A stretch of 64,000 nucleotides of DNA, from assembly GCA_023150375.1 (NCBI GenBank), contig JAKLLA010000003.1, positions 186,001 to 250,000 of the forward strand, given 5' to 3'. The notes beneath the pieces were generated by a model. It was not told the DNA's origin, searched no databases, and saw only the letters and a program-made list of their open reading frames with translations. Position 1 is the first letter of the stretch. The number at the start of each line of letters is the position of its first letter. The position numbers and the translations under genes were made by a program. The stretch comes from Burkholderiaceae bacterium (GTDB lineage: Bacteria; Pseudomonadota; Gammaproteobacteria; Burkholderiales; Burkholderiaceae_C). This document shows, one piece after another, positions 41,670 through 56,019 of the stretch.

Positions 41670-42914
41670 ATGACCGACTGCCGAGAGACTGCTCCTTCCC
41701 TGTCCGTGGCCCGCCGCCGCGGCTTCACCCTGGCCGGGGTCGCCGCGGCCGCCCTGGCGGTCTGTGCCCCGCTGCCGGCACTGGCCCAGGCCAAGGGTGA
41801 GGTGAAGATCGCCATCATCGTCAGCAAGACCGGCCCGCTGGAGGGCTACGCGAAGCAGACCCTGACCGGTTTCGCCCTCGGCCTGCAGTACGCCACCGGC
41901 GGCACGATGACCGTGGCGGGCAAGAAGATCACCGTGATCGAGAAGGACGACCAGGGCAAGCCCGACGTGGGCAAGGCTGCGCTGGCCGCTGCCTACGCCG
42001 ACGACAAGGTGGATCTCGCGGTGGGCCCGGTGGCCTCGCCCGTGGCGCTGGCGATGCTGCCGGTGGCCGAGGAGTACAAGAAGATTCTGCTGGTCGAGCC
42101 CGCGGCGGCCGACTCGATCACCGGCGACAAGTGGAACAAGTACATCTTCCGCACCGGCCGCAACAGCAGCCAGGATGCCGCGGCCAACGCCGCCGCGCTG
42201 GACCAGCCGGGCAACGTGATCGCCATCCTGGCCAACGACAACGCCTTCGGCCGCGACGGCGTCAAGGCCGCCAAGGAGTTCACCAGGAAGGCCAAGATCG
42301 TCCACGAAGAGTACCTGCCGGTGGGCACCACCGACTTCACCGCCGGCCTGCAGCGCATCATCGACAAGCTCAAGGACCAGCCGGGCAAGAAGTACATCTC
42401 GGTGGCCTGGTCGGGCTCGCCCACGCCCTTCGGCAAAATCGCCGACCTCGAGCTCGAGAAGCGCTACGGCATCAAGCTGGCCACCGGCGGCAACATCCTG
42501 TCGGTGATGGTGCAGTACAAGAACTTCCCCGGCATGGAAGGCGCGCTGTACTACTACTTCGGCATCCCGAAGAACCCGGTCAACGAGTGGCTGGTGGCCA
42601 ACCACTACAAGCAGTTCAAGGCCCCGCCGGACTTCTTCACCGCCGGCGGCATGAGCGCAGCCATCGCCGTGGTCGAGGCGCTGAAGAAGACCAACGGCGA
42701 TACGAACACCAACAAGCTCATCGCCACGATGGAGGGCATGAGCTTCGAGACGCCCAAGGGCAAGATGACCTTCCGCAAGGAAGACCACCAGGCGATGCAG
42801 GACATGTACCACTTCCGCATCAAGAACGACCCGGCCTTCGCCTGGGGCGTGCCGGAGCTGGTGCGCGTCATCCCGGCCAGCGAGCTGAACATCCCGATCC
42901 GCAACCAGCGCTGA
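41670..42914 (+). CDS. ABC transporter substrate-binding protein, LivK type
   Basis: A 414-residue periplasmic binding protein of the branched-chain amino acid/amide/aromatic family (Peripla_BP_6). The export signal contains R-R-R-G-F-T-L, a good Tat motif, then ALAVCAPLPALAQA with cleavage near residue 38. The mature part has VKIAIIVSKTGPLEGYAKQTLTGF and KKITVIEKDDQGKPDVGKAAL. The family binds amino acids, short amides, urea or aromatic acids; the ligand here is unknown. The GGAGA site at 41659 is followed by a two-codon minimal frame (ATGCGATGA) overlapping the true ATG. First gene of the transporter operon. Confidence 0.92.
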   Translation: MTDCRETAPSLSVARRRGFTLAGVAAAALAVCAPLPALAQAKGEVKIAIIVSKTGPLEGYAKQTLTGFALGLQYATGGTMTVAGKKITVIEKDDQGKPDVGKAALAAAYADDKVDLAVGPVASPVALAMLPVAEEYKKILLVEPAAADSITGDKWNKYIFRTGRNSSQDAAANAAALDQPGNVIAILANDNAFGRDGVKAAKEFTRKAKIVHEEYLPVGTTDFTAGLQRIIDKLKDQPGKKYISVAWSGSPTPFGKIADLELEKRYGIKLATGGNILSVMVQYKNFPGMEGALYYYFGIPKNPVNEWLVANHYKQFKAPPDFFTAGGMSAAIAVVEALKKTNGDTNTNKLIATMEGMSFETPKGKMTFRKEDHQAMQDMYHFRIKNDPAFAWGVPELVRVIPASELNIPIRNQR

Positions 42915-42956
42915 CGCGCCGGTTGCGGACGAGTCCGCCTCCGTTGAGTTCCCCCC

Positions 42957-42977
42957 AGCCCCCTCCAGGAGGGGGCT
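42957..42977 (+). terminator. AGCCCCCTCC hairpin after the binding-protein gene
   Basis: AGCCCCCTCC pairs with GGGGGCT across a short loop, 43 bases after the stop. It may lower expression of downstream genes relative to the abundant binding protein (partial terminator or mRNA-end stabiliser). Confidence 0.4.
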
Positions 42978-43023
42978 CCAGCATGGTTGACTGAGGTCCG
43001 GCCCAGGCCGGCGCGTGCCTGCG

Positions 43024-43815
43024 ATGCTTGAAACCCAAGAACTGACCATCCGCTTCGGCGGCCATGTGGCGGTGGACCATGTGTCCTGCCGCTTCGAGCC
43101 GGGCACGCTCACGGCCATCGTCGGTCCGAACGGTGCGGGCAAGACCACCTACTTCAACCTGATCTCCGGCCAGCTGCCGGCCAGCGAGGGGCGGGTGCTG
43201 CTGGACGGCGAGGACCTCACCGCGCTGCCGGCGCCGCTGCGCACCCGGCGCGGGCTGGGGCGGGCCTTCCAGCTCACCCAGCTCTTCCCCAACCTGACGG
43301 TGCGCGAGAACGTGCGCCTGGCCATCCAGGCCCGCGAGGCCGGGCGGGGCAAGGCCGGGGGCATCGCGGGCATCGACTTCTTCCGGGTCTGGCTGGATCG
43401 CAAAGCCTGGATCGACGAGGCGCAGGCCATCCTCCAGCAGGTGCGCCTGGGCGACAAGCACGACGTGCACGCCAGCGCGCTGCCGCACGGGGACCAGCGC
43501 AAGCTGGAGGTGGCGCTGCTGATCGCGCTGGACCCGAAGGTCTTCATGTTCGACGAGCCCACCGCCGGCATGAGCGTGGACGAGGTGCCGCTGGTGCTGG
43601 ACCTGATCCGTGCCCTCAAGCAGCGCCGCGACGTGACCATCCTGCTGGTCGAGCACAAGATGGACGTGGTGCGCGAGCTCTCCGACCGCATCATCGTGCT
43701 GCACAACGGCCAGCTCGTGGCCGATGGCGAGCCGGCCGCGGTGATCGCCAGCCCCGTCGTCCAGCAGGCCTACCTCGGCATGGCCGCGCAAGAGCCGGAA
43801 GGAGCAGCCGCATGA
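43024..43815 (+). CDS. ABC transporter ATP-binding protein, LivG type
   Basis: A 263-residue cytosolic ATPase. The Walker [10 protein letters not shown] is at about 35, the Q-loop at AFQLTQLFPNLTV (about 82), and the LivG-style signature LPHGDQRKLEVA, replacing LSGGQ, at about 158. Walker B FMFDEPTAGMS is at about 176, and the H-loop is in LLVEHKMDVV. The start ATG at 43024 is preferred over a GTG three codons upstream. It pairs with the LivF-type ATPase downstream. Confidence 0.93.
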   Translation: MLETQELTIRFGGHVAVDHVSCRFEPGTLTAIVGPNGAGKTTYFNLISGQLPASEGRVLLDGEDLTALPAPLRTRRGLGRAFQLTQLFPNLTVRENVRLAIQAREAGRGKAGGIAGIDFFRVWLDRKAWIDEAQAILQQVRLGDKHDVHASALPHGDQRKLEVALLIALDPKVFMFDEPTAGMSVDEVPLVLDLIRALKQRRDVTILLVEHKMDVVRELSDRIIVLHNGQLVADGEPAAVIASPVVQQAYLGMAAQEPEGAAA

Positions 43816-43899
43816 GCACGGGCCGAGCGCCGGGCCGCTCCCAAGCCGGCCCGCATCCCCTTGGGGGATCGAACGGCGTACCCGCCGGTCGAGGGGCAA
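43812..43899 (+). repeat. GC-rich hairpin element between livG-type and livF-type genes
   Basis: Starts at the livG-type stop. It contains GGGCCGCTCCC, an ATCCCC-TTG-GGGGAT hairpin (43855-43869) and a CGGCGTACCCGCCG segment. The sequence reads open in the livF frame from an overlapping ATG (43812), which would add 30 non-conserved residues. I judge it an intergenic repeat, not coding. Confidence 0.5.
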
Positions 43900-43901
43900 A
43901 C

Positions 43902-44630
43902 ATGATCCTGGAATTGACGGGTGTGCACACCCACATCGGCGCGTACCACATCCTGCACGGCGTGGACTTCGCGGTACCGGCCGGCGAGGTGACGATGCTG
44001 CTGGGCCGCAATGGCGCGGGCAAGACCACCACGCTGCGCACGATCATGGGCCTGTGGCGCGTCTCGCAGGGGGACGTGCGCTTCCAGGGCCAGAGCCTGA
44101 AGGCCCTGGGTACGCCGGAGATCGCCCACCAGGGCATCGCCTACGTGCCGGAGAACATGGGCATCTTCACCGACCTGACGGTGAAGGAGAACATGGTGCT
44201 GGCGGCCCGCTCGGCGCGCAACGCCAGCGAGCTGGACACGCAGCGGCTGGAGTGGATCTTCGGCTTCTTCCCGGCGCTGAAGAAGTTCTGGCTCTACCCG
44301 GCCGGCAAGCTCAGCGGCGGGCAGAAGCAGATGCTGGCGGTGGCCCGCGCGATCTGCGAGCCGCGTGCGCTGATCCTGATCGACGAGCCCAGCAAGGGCC
44401 TGGCACCGTCGATCATCCAGAACCTGGTCACCGCCTTCGGCGAGCTCAAGCGCCAGAAGACCACCATCCTGCTGGTGGAGCAGAACTTCATGATGGCCCG
44501 TGCGCTGGGCGACCGCGTCGCGGTGATGGACAACGGCCGCGTGGTGCACACCGGTGACATGCGCGAGCTGGCCGAGGACGAGTCGATGCAGCAGCGCCTT
44601 CTGGGACTGTCTCTGGGAGCGCATCAGTGA
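43902..44630 (+). CDS. ABC transporter ATP-binding protein, LivF type
   Basis: A 242-residue cytosolic ATPase. The Walker A GRNGAGKTT is at about 38, signature LSGGQKQMLAVARA at about 141, Walker B LILIDEPSKGLAP at about 162, and H-loop in LLVEQNFMMA. The ATG at 43902 gives the canonical LivF N-terminus (ILELTGVHTHIGAY). An ATG at 43812, overlapping the upstream stop, would prefix 30 residues translated from a repeat element. Copy C of the intergenic repeat follows the stop. Confidence 0.93.
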   Translation: MILELTGVHTHIGAYHILHGVDFAVPAGEVTMLLGRNGAGKTTTLRTIMGLWRVSQGDVRFQGQSLKALGTPEIAHQGIAYVPENMGIFTDLTVKENMVLAARSARNASELDTQRLEWIFGFFPALKKFWLYPAGKLSGGQKQMLAVARAICEPRALILIDEPSKGLAPSIIQNLVTAFGELKRQKTTILLVEQNFMMARALGDRVAVMDNGRVVHTGDMRELAEDESMQQRLLGLSLGAHQ

Positions 44631-44705
44631 CCCACCCCCGCAGCGGCTTGCGCCGCTCCCCCTCCAGGGGGCGCCTCCAGCGGACCGGCCGAGCCGGATC
44701 CGCGG
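44631..44705 (+). repeat. Intergenic hairpin repeat, copy C
   Basis: Begins on the base after the livF-type stop. GCAGCGGC/GCGCCGC stem, then CCCCCTCCAGGGGG, then AGCGGACCGGCCGAGCCGG followed by ATCCGCGG. The same architecture as copies A and B. Confidence 0.75.
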
Positions 44706-44745
44706 CGGCTGCTGGCCAGGCGCACCCCGGGAACTCCGATTCGTC

Positions 44746-45789
44746 ATGAACAGCATCGCTATGAACACCACCCCCGCGGCGGCTATCCCCAAGGCCGACT
44801 TCGACTGGAAGCCGCTGCTGATCCTGTTGGGGCTGATCGTGCTGGCGCTGCCGGCCGTCGGCAGCCCCTCGTCCTGGCTGACGCTGACGGCCGCCGGCAT
44901 CGCGATGGGGCTGATCATCTTCGTCATCGCCTCGGGCCTGACGCTGGTCTTCGGCCTGATGGACGTGCTGAACTTCGGCCACGGCGTGTTCATCGCGCTG
45001 GGTGCCTTCGTGGCCACCAGCGTGATGGGCGGCATGGCCGGCTGGGCGGGCGACAGCGGCTGGGCCCAGTTCGCCAGCATCTTTGCCGCGATGGCGGTGG
45101 CCATGGCGGTGGCCGGTGCGATCGGCTGGGCCTTCGAGCGCGTCATCGTGCGTCCGGTCTACGGCCTGCACCTCAAGCAGATCCTGATCACGATGGGCGG
45201 GATGATCGTGGGCGAGGAGATCATCAAGGTGATCTGGGGCCCGCTGCAGATCGCCCTGCCGCTGCCGGACGTGCTGCGCGGCGCCTGGTACCTGCCGATC
45301 GCGGACGGTCTGGGTGGGGGCGACGCGGCCATCGAGAAGTACCGCGTGCTGGCCGCGGCGATCGGCCTGCTGGTGTTCGCCGCGATGGGCCATGTGCTGG
45401 CGCGCACCAAGGTGGGCCTCTTGATCCGTGCCGGCGTGCAGGACCGGGAAATGGTCGAGAGCCTGGGCTACCGCATCCGGCGCCTCTTCGTCGGCGTGTT
45501 CGCGGTGGGTTCGGCACTGGCCGGCCTGGGCGGCGTGATGTGGGGCCTGTACCAGCAGAGCGTCACCCCGCAGATGGGCGCGCAGGTCAATGTGCTGATC
45601 TTCATCGTCATCATCATCGGCGGGCTGGGCTCGACGCTGGGCTGCTTCGTCGGCGCGCTGCTGGTGGGGCTGATGGCCAACTACACCGGCTTTCTGGCGC
45701 CCAAGGTGGCACTGTTCTCCAACATCGGCCTGATGGTGCTGGTGCTGCTGTGGCGCCCGCAGGGCCTCTATCCGGTCACGAACCGATGA
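44746..45789 (+). CDS. Branched-chain amino acid-type ABC permease, LivH-like
   Basis: A 347-residue inner-membrane permease with about nine helices. GLTLVFGLMDVLNFGHGVFIALGAF at about residues 63-87 and the coupling segment RTKVGLLIRAGVQDREMVESLG at about 222 identify LivH. A C-terminal IIGGLGSTLGCFVGALLVG block completes it. Forms the channel with the LivM-like subunit 13 bases downstream. The ATG at 44746 is used; the region before it is the repeat element. Confidence 0.92.
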   Translation: MNSIAMNTTPAAAIPKADFDWKPLLILLGLIVLALPAVGSPSSWLTLTAAGIAMGLIIFVIASGLTLVFGLMDVLNFGHGVFIALGAFVATSVMGGMAGWAGDSGWAQFASIFAAMAVAMAVAGAIGWAFERVIVRPVYGLHLKQILITMGGMIVGEEIIKVIWGPLQIALPLPDVLRGAWYLPIADGLGGGDAAIEKYRVLAAAIGLLVFAAMGHVLARTKVGLLIRAGVQDREMVESLGYRIRRLFVGVFAVGSALAGLGGVMWGLYQQSVTPQMGAQVNVLIFIVIIIGGLGSTLGCFVGALLVGLMANYTGFLAPKVALFSNIGLMVLVLLWRPQGLYPVTNR

Positions 45790-45802
45790 GGGCAGGATCA
45801 TC

Positions 45803-50042
<4,240 letters not shown>

Positions 50043-50107
50043 CCGCCACGTTGCGGGGCCGGATCGGAAGCAATCACGGGGCCCGGCAGGGACCGGGCCG
50101 GGCTTCC

Positions 50108-50113
50108 TAGAAT
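50108..50113 (+). promoter_or_regulatory. Predicted -10 box of the long uvrA-like gene
   Basis: TAGAAT, 36 bases before the ATG at 50144. A TTG codon in the same frame lies exactly 12 bases after its first base (50120), the leaderless geometry seen elsewhere, so a TTG start cannot be excluded. Confidence 0.4.
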
Positions 50114-50143
50114 GGCCGGTTGCCTTCTCGAAAAGCACCCGCC

Positions 50144-53100
50144 ATGCCGTCCGCACCGACCGGTTCCCAGCTGCCCTCGCCGTCCACCACGTCGGGGGGC
50201 GGCGGCCTGATCCGCATCCGCGGTGCGCGCCAGCACAACCTCAAGAACCTCGATCTGGACATCCGCACCGGCGAGCTGACGGTGGTGACCGGGCCCAGCG
50301 GCTCGGGCAAGTCCAGCCTGGTGTTCGACACGCTGTATGCCGAGGGGCAGCGGCGCTACGTCGAGACCTTCAGCGCCTACGCGCGCCAGTTCCTTGACCG
50401 CATGGACCGCCCTGCGGTGGATGCGGTGGAGGGCGTGCCGCCGGCGATCGCCATCGACCAGACCAACCCGGTGCGCACCAGCCGCAGCACGGTCGGCACG
50501 ATGACCGAGCTGAACGACCACCTGAAGCTGCTGTTTGCGCGGGCCGCGCAGCTCTTCGACGCACAGACCGCGCAGCCGGTGCGCGAGGACGACCCGCAGA
50601 GCATCTGGGCCGACCTGGCCGCGCGCAGCGAGGTGGCCGGCGACCCGCGGCTGGTGGTGACCTTCCCGGTCGAGCTGCCGGCCGGCACCACGCCGGAGGA
50701 GATCGAGGGCTGGCTGGCGGCCTCGGGCTACACCCGCGTGCAGGCCGAGCGCGAGGTGGCCACGCCCACCGGGCCGCGCAAGGTGCTGGACGTGGTGGCG
50801 GATCGCTTCCGCTTCTCTGCCGCCGAGAAGGTGCGCGTGATCGAGGCGCTGGAGGCCTCGCTCGAGCGCGGTGGCGGGCGCTGCACGGTCTACGCCGCGA
50901 AGGAGGACGGTGAACCCGAGCTGTGGAGGTACAGCCGGGGCCTGCACTGCCCGGAGAGCGACCGGCGCTACAGCGCGCCGCAGCCGGCGATGTTCTCCTT
51001 CAACTCGGCCTACGGTGCCTGCGAGACCTGCCGCGGCTTCGGCCGGGTGATCGGGGTGGACTTCGGCCTGGTGATCCCGGACCACAAGAAGACGCTGCGC
51101 GGCGGCGCGATCAAGCCGCTGCAGACGCCGGCCTGGAAGGAGTGCCAGGACGACCTGATCAAGTACGCCGGCGACGCCGGCATCCCGCGAGACACCGCCT
51201 GGGCGCAGCTCACACCGGCGCAGAAGAGCTGGGTGATCGACGGCTCGCCGAACTGGAACGGCCAGTGGAACCAGCAGTGGTATGGCATCCGGCGCTTCTT
51301 CGAGTACCTCGAGAGCAAGGCCTACAAGATGCACATCCGCGTGCTCCTGTCCAAGTACCGCAGCTACACGCCCTGCGGCGACTGCGGTGGCGCGCGGCTC
51401 AAGACCGAATCGCTGCTGTGGCGGCTTGGCACGAAGGAGGGCGCGGATGCCGTGCTCGACCCGGCGAAACGCTTCCTGCCCAAGGGCGTGGGCTGGACCC
51501 GCGACGCGCTCGAAGCCCTGCCCGGCCTGGCGCTGCACGACCTGATGCTGCTGCCCATCCACCGGCTGCGGCGCTTCTTCGATGCCCTGACTTTTCCGTC
51601 TACGCTGCTGGACGAGGCGCTGCAGCTGCTGCTCGACGAGATCCGCACCCGGCTGAAGTACCTCTGCGACGTCGGCCTGGGCTACCTGACGCTGGACCGG
51701 CAGAGCCGCACGCTGTCGGGCGGCGAGGTGCAGCGCATCAACCTGACCACCGCCCTGGGCACCTCGCTGGTCAACACGCTGTTCGTGCTGGACGAGCCCA
51801 GCATCGGCCTGCACCCGCGCGACATGCACCGCATCGTCGAGGCGATGCTGCGCCTGCGCGACGCCGGCAACACGCTGGTGGTGGTGGAGCACGACCCGGC
51901 GGTGATGCTGGCGGCCGATCGCGTGATCGACCTCGGCCCCGGCCCGGGCACGCAGGGCGGGCGCATCGTCTTCGACGGCACCCCCGAGGAGCTGAAAGCC
52001 GCCGAGACGCTGACCGGCGCCTACCTGGGCGCGCGGCGCTCGATCGGCCTGGGCCTGAGCCGCCCGGTGCTGGACAGCACGCCGCGGCTGATCCTGGAGG
52101 GTGTGCGCGAGCACAACCTGCGCAACCTGACGGTGGAGTTCCCGTTGCAGCGCCTGGTCTGCGTGACCGGCGTGAGCGGCTCGGGCAAGTCCACGCTGAT
52201 CCAGGACGTGCTGGCGCCCGCGCTGGCGCGTCACTTCGGCCAGGCCACCGAAAGCCCGGGCGAGTTCGACCGCCTGCTGGGCGCGGACTGGCTGTCCGAT
52301 GCGGTGTTCGTGGACCAGAGCCCGATCGGCAAGACGGCGCGCTCCAACCCGGCCAGCTTCGTGGGCGCCTTCGACGCGGTGCGCGAGCTCTTCGCCGCGC
52401 TGCCCGCCGCCCGCGAGCGCAGCTACAGCGCCGGCATGTTCAGCTTCAACGCCGGCGACGGCCGCTGCCCCACCTGCGGCGGCTCGGGCTTCGAGCACGT
52501 CGAGATGCAGTTCCTCAGCGACGTCTACCTGCGCTGCCCGGACTGCGACGGCACCCGCTACCGCGCCGAGATCCGCGAGATCCAGCTGGAGCGCGGCGGC
52601 AAGGAACTCAGCATCGCCGACGTGCTGGAGCTCACCGTGGCCGACGCGGTGCGCCTGTTCGCCGCCGACCGCGAGGTGGTGCGCGCGCTGCAGCCGCTGG
52701 CCGACGTGGGGCTGGACTACGTCAAGCTCGGCCAGCCGGTGCCCACGCTGTCGGGCGGCGAGGCGCAGCGCCTGAAGCTGGCCGGCTTCCTCGCCGAGGC
52801 GGCGAAGAACGCCAGTGCCAGCCGCCAGAAGCTGGCCAAGAAGGGTACGCTCTTCCTCTTCGACGAGCCCACCACCGGCCTGCACTTCGACGACATCGCC
52901 AAGCTGATGCGCGCCTTCCGCAAGCTGCTGGAGGCGGGCCACTCGCTGCTGGTCATCGAGCACAACCTGGACGTGATCCGCGCGGCCGACTGGATCGTCG
53001 ACCTCGGCCCCGATGGCGGCGAGGACGGCGGCGAGCTGGTCGCCGAGGGCACGCCAGCGGACCTGCGCGCCCACCCGCGCAGCCACACCGGCGCGGCGCT

Positions 53101-55918
53101 GCGCGACTACGACACCAGCCTGGGCCAGGGCGGCCTGGCGGTCGAGGAAGGCCGGCCGCTGCAGGCCGTGGTCAAGGCGCGCCGCGACGAGGCGAAGCGC
53201 CTCACCGACAACCTGATCCAGATCGTCAACGCGCGCGAGCACAACCTCAAGGGCCTGAGCGTCGACATCCCGCGCGGCCGGTTCAGCGTGGTGACCGGCG
53301 TGTCGGGCTCGGGCAAGTCCACGCTGGCCTTCGACATCCTGTTCAACGAGGGCCAGCGCCGCTACCTGGAGAGCCTGAACGCCTACGCCCGCAGCATCGT
53401 GCAGCCGGCCGGCCGGCCGGAGGTGGACGCGGTCTACGGCATCCCGCCGACGGTGGCCATCGAGCAGCGCCTGTCGCGCGGCGGGCGCAAGTCCACCGTG
53501 GCCACCACCACCGAGGTCTGGCACTTCCTGCGCCTGCTCTACGTGAAGCTGGGGCTGCAGTACTGCCCGAAGTGCTCGGACTTCCACGCGCCGATGGACG
53601 AATGGGTGGCCGTGCAGCCGCAGACGCCCGAGCAGATCGCCGCGCAGCTGCTGCGCCCGGTGGAGGAGGGCGGCTACCGCGGCCAGCACATCGGCCTGCT
53701 GGCGCCGCTGGTGATCCACCGCAAGGGCCTGTACACGGATCTCGCCAAGTGGGCCAAGGGCAAGGGCTACACCCACCTGCGGGTGGATGGCGAGTTCCTG
53801 CCCGTGGCGCCCTGGCCCAAGCTGGACCGCTACAAGGAACACACCGTCGAGCTGCCGGTGGCCGACCTGGTGGTGGATGTGGCCCACGAGGCGCATCTGC
53901 GCGCCAAGCTGGCCGAGGTGCTCGAGCACGGCAAGGGCGTGCTGCACCTGCTCACCCCGCTCAAGGGCCTGCAGACCGCGATGGCCGCCGGCCAGAGCGG
54001 GCGCATCGGTCGCACCAAGGTGTTCTCGATCAAGCGCGCCTGCCCGGTCTGCGGCAGCAGCTACCCCGAGCTGGACCCGCGCATGTTCAGCTACAACAGC
54101 AAGCACGGCTGGTGCCCGGACTGCGTCGGCACCGGCCTGACGCTCACCAAGGAGCAGCGCAAGGCTCTGGACGACAGCCAGGCCGAGCGCGACCCTTCCG
54201 GCCGCGAGAAGACCTTCGCCGAGCCCGAGGTGGAGGACCTGGCCGACACGCCCTGCGGCAGCTGCGGCGGCGCGCGGCTGAATCCGGTGTCGCGCGCGGT
54301 GCGCTTTCGCGGCCGCTCGATCGCCGAGCTGGCGGCGCTGTCGGTCGACGACGCGGCGCGCTGGATCGCGAAACAGAAGCTCGACGGCCGCGAGGCGGCG
54401 ATTGCCCGCGACGTGATCGGCGAGATCCGCAGCCGCCTGAGCTTCCTGGCCGAGGTGGGCCTGGGCTACCTGACGCTGGACCGCGCCGCGCCCACGCTCT
54501 CGGGCGGCGAGGCGCAGCGCATCCGCCTGGCCGCGCAGCTGGGCAGCCACCTGCAGGGCGTGTGCTACGTGCTGGACGAGCCGACCATCGGCCTGCACCC
54601 GCGTGACAACCAGGTGCTGCTGGATGCGCTGCACAAGCTCGGGGCGGCGGGCAACACGCTGGTGGTGGTGGAGCACGACGAGGACACCATCCGCCGCGCC
54701 GACCACATCATCGACATCGGCCCCGGCGCGGGCAAGCGAGGGGGCCGGATCGTGGCGCAGGGGACCGCGGCCGAGCTGATGGCGCAGGCCGACTCGATCA
54801 CCGGCCGCTTCCTCAACGCGCCGCTGAAGCACCCGCTCCAGCCCCGCCGGCCGGTGGACGCCGACACGCCCGGCCTGACCCTGCGCGGTGCGAACCTGCA
54901 CAACCTCCAGGCGGTGGACGTGGAGATCCCGCTGGCCCGGCTGGTGGCGGTGACGGGGGTGTCCGGCTCCGGCAAGTCCACGCTGGCGCGCGACGTGCTG
55001 CTGGCCAACGTGCAGGCCATCGTCGCGCACAGGATGCTGGGCAGGAAGGCCGAGACGACGCCCCGCCCGGCCTGGGTGGGCTGCAGCGGGCTGGAGGGCT
55101 GGAGCAACGTCGACCGGGTGCTGGAGGTGGACCAGACGCCCATCGGCAAGACGCCGCGCTCCTGCCCGGCCACCTACATCGGCTTCTGGGACCTCATCCG
55201 CAAGCTCTTCACCGAGACGCTGGAGGCCAAGGCGCGCGGCTACGCCGCCAACCGCTTCTCCTTCAACACGGGCGCAGGACGCTGCCCGGCCTGTGAGGGC
55301 CAAGGGATGCGCACCATCGAGATGGCCTTCCTGCCCGACGTCAAGGTGCCCTGCGACCAGTGCCACGGTGCGCGCTTCAACCCGGAGACGCTGGCCGTCA
55401 CCTGGCGCGGCCGGAGCATCGGCGACGTGCTGCGCATGGAGGTGGACGAGGCGGTGGAGTTCTTCGCCTCCATGCCCGGCATCGCCCACCCGCTGAAGCT
55501 GCTGCAGGACGTGGGCCTGGGCTACCTGACGCTGGGCCAGCCCAGCCCGACGCTGTCAGGCGGCGAGGCGCAGCGCATCAAGCTGGTGACCGAACTCAGC
55601 AAGGTGCGCGACGACATCGGCCGGCGGGGCCAGAAGGCCCCGCACACGCTCTACGTGCTCGACGAGCCGACGGTCGGCCTGCACATGGCCGACGTGGAGA
55701 AGCTCATCCGCGTGCTGCATCGCCTGGTCGACGCCGGCCACAGCGTGGTGGTGATCGAGCACGACCTGGACGTGATCGCCGAGGCCGACTGGGTCGTCGA
55801 CCTGGGGCCGGAGGGCGGCACCGGCGGCGGGCGGGTGGTGGTCTGCGGCACGCCGGAGGCGGTGGTGAAGAGCCGCAGCCACACGGGGGTGGCGTTGAAA
55901 CCCGTCCTGAAGCGCTGA
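50144..55918 (+). CDS. Double-length UvrA-like protein with four ABC ATPase domains
   Basis: A 1924-residue protein, twice the normal UvrA length (about 940). It consists of two complete UvrA-like units joined near residue 1000. Walker A motifs (GPSGSGKSS, then GVSGSGKST three times) are at about 49, 676, 1052 and 1604; LSGGE signatures are at about 524, 867, 1452 and 1804. In unit 1 the first zinc module has lost a Cys (C-P-E-S instead of C-x-x-C) while its CxxC partner ACETC is kept. The corresponding site in unit 2 (ACPVC and WCPDC) is intact, as are the second modules in both units (CPTC...CPDC and CPAC...CDQC). UvrA dimerises to load UvrB on damaged DNA; a tandem chain would be a built-in dimer. 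The ordinary uvrA gene is presumably elsewhere. Confidence 0.92.
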   Translation: MPSAPTGSQLPSPSTTSGGGGLIRIRGARQHNLKNLDLDIRTGELTVVTGPSGSGKSSLVFDTLYAEGQRRYVETFSAYARQFLDRMDRPAVDAVEGVPPAIAIDQTNPVRTSRSTVGTMTELNDHLKLLFARAAQLFDAQTAQPVREDDPQSIWADLAARSEVAGDPRLVVTFPVELPAGTTPEEIEGWLAASGYTRVQAEREVATPTGPRKVLDVVADRFRFSAAEKVRVIEALEASLERGGGRCTVYAAKEDGEPELWRYSRGLHCPESDRRYSAPQPAMFSFNSAYGACETCRGFGRVIGVDFGLVIPDHKKTLRGGAIKPLQTPAWKECQDDLIKYAGDAGIPRDTAWAQLTPAQKSWVIDGSPNWNGQWNQQWYGIRRFFEYLESKAYKMHIRVLLSKYRSYTPCGDCGGARLKTESLLWRLGTKEGADAVLDPAKRFLPKGVGWTRDALEALPGLALHDLMLLPIHRLRRFFDALTFPSTLLDEALQLLLDEIRTRLKYLCDVGLGYLTLDRQSRTLSGGEVQRINLTTALGTSLVNTLFVLDEPSIGLHPRDMHRIVEAMLRLRDAGNTLVVVEHDPAVMLAADRVIDLGPGPGTQGGRIVFDGTPEELKAAETLTGAYLGARRSIGLGLSRPVLDSTPRLILEGVREHNLRNLTVEFPLQRLVCVTGVSGSGKSTLIQDVLAPALARHFGQATESPGEFDRLLGADWLSDAVFVDQSPIGKTARSNPASFVGAFDAVRELFAALPAARERSYSAGMFSFNAGDGRCPTCGGSGFEHVEMQFLSDVYLRCPDCDGTRYRAEIREIQLERGGKELSIADVLELTVADAVRLFAADREVVRALQPLADVGLDYVKLGQPVPTLSGGEAQRLKLAGFLAEAAKNASASRQKLAKKGTLFLFDEPTTGLHFDDIAKLMRAFRKLLEAGHSLLVIEHNLDVIRAADWIVDLGPDGGEDGGELVAEGTPADLRAHPRSHTGAALRDYDTSLGQGGLAVEEGRPLQAVVKARRDEAKRLTDNLIQIVNAREHNLKGLSVDIPRGRFSVVTGVSGSGKSTLAFDILFNEGQRRYLESLNAYARSIVQPAGRPEVDAVYGIPPTVAIEQRLSRGGRKSTVATTTEVWHFLRLLYVKLGLQYCPKCSDFHAPMDEWVAVQPQTPEQIAAQLLRPVEEGGYRGQHIGLLAPLVIHRKGLYTDLAKWAKGKGYTHLRVDGEFLPVAPWPKLDRYKEHTVELPVADLVVDVAHEAHLRAKLAEVLEHGKGVLHLLTPLKGLQTAMAAGQSGRIGRTKVFSIKRACPVCGSSYPELDPRMFSYNSKHGWCPDCVGTGLTLTKEQRKALDDSQAERDPSGREKTFAEPEVEDLADTPCGSCGGARLNPVSRAVRFRGRSIAELAALSVDDAARWIAKQKLDGREAAIARDVIGEIRSRLSFLAEVGLGYLTLDRAAPTLSGGEAQRIRLAAQLGSHLQGVCYVLDEPTIGLHPRDNQVLLDALHKLGAAGNTLVVVEHDEDTIRRADHIIDIGPGAGKRGGRIVAQGTAAELMAQADSITGRFLNAPLKHPLQPRRPVDADTPGLTLRGANLHNLQAVDVEIPLARLVAVTGVSGSGKSTLARDVLLANVQAIVAHRMLGRKAETTPRPAWVGCSGLEGWSNVDRVLEVDQTPIGKTPRSCPATYIGFWDLIRKLFTETLEAKARGYAANRFSFNTGAGRCPACEGQGMRTIEMAFLPDVKVPCDQCHGARFNPETLAVTWRGRSIGDVLRMEVDEAVEFFASMPGIAHPLKLLQDVGLGYLTLGQPSPTLSGGEAQRIKLVTELSKVRDDIGRRGQKAPHTLYVLDEPTVGLHMADVEKLIRVLHRLVDAGHSVVVIEHDLDVIAEADWVVDLGPEGGTGGGRVVVCGTPEAVVKSRSHTGVALKPVLKR

Positions 55919-56019
55919 TTCGCTCGCAGGGAGCCTGGACGCCGGGGTTGCGACCTGGGTGGCGCGGCGGCACGCCGGCTGAGGGCCTCGGGCCGCGGCC
56001 GGGCCACCGGCGCGGTCTG

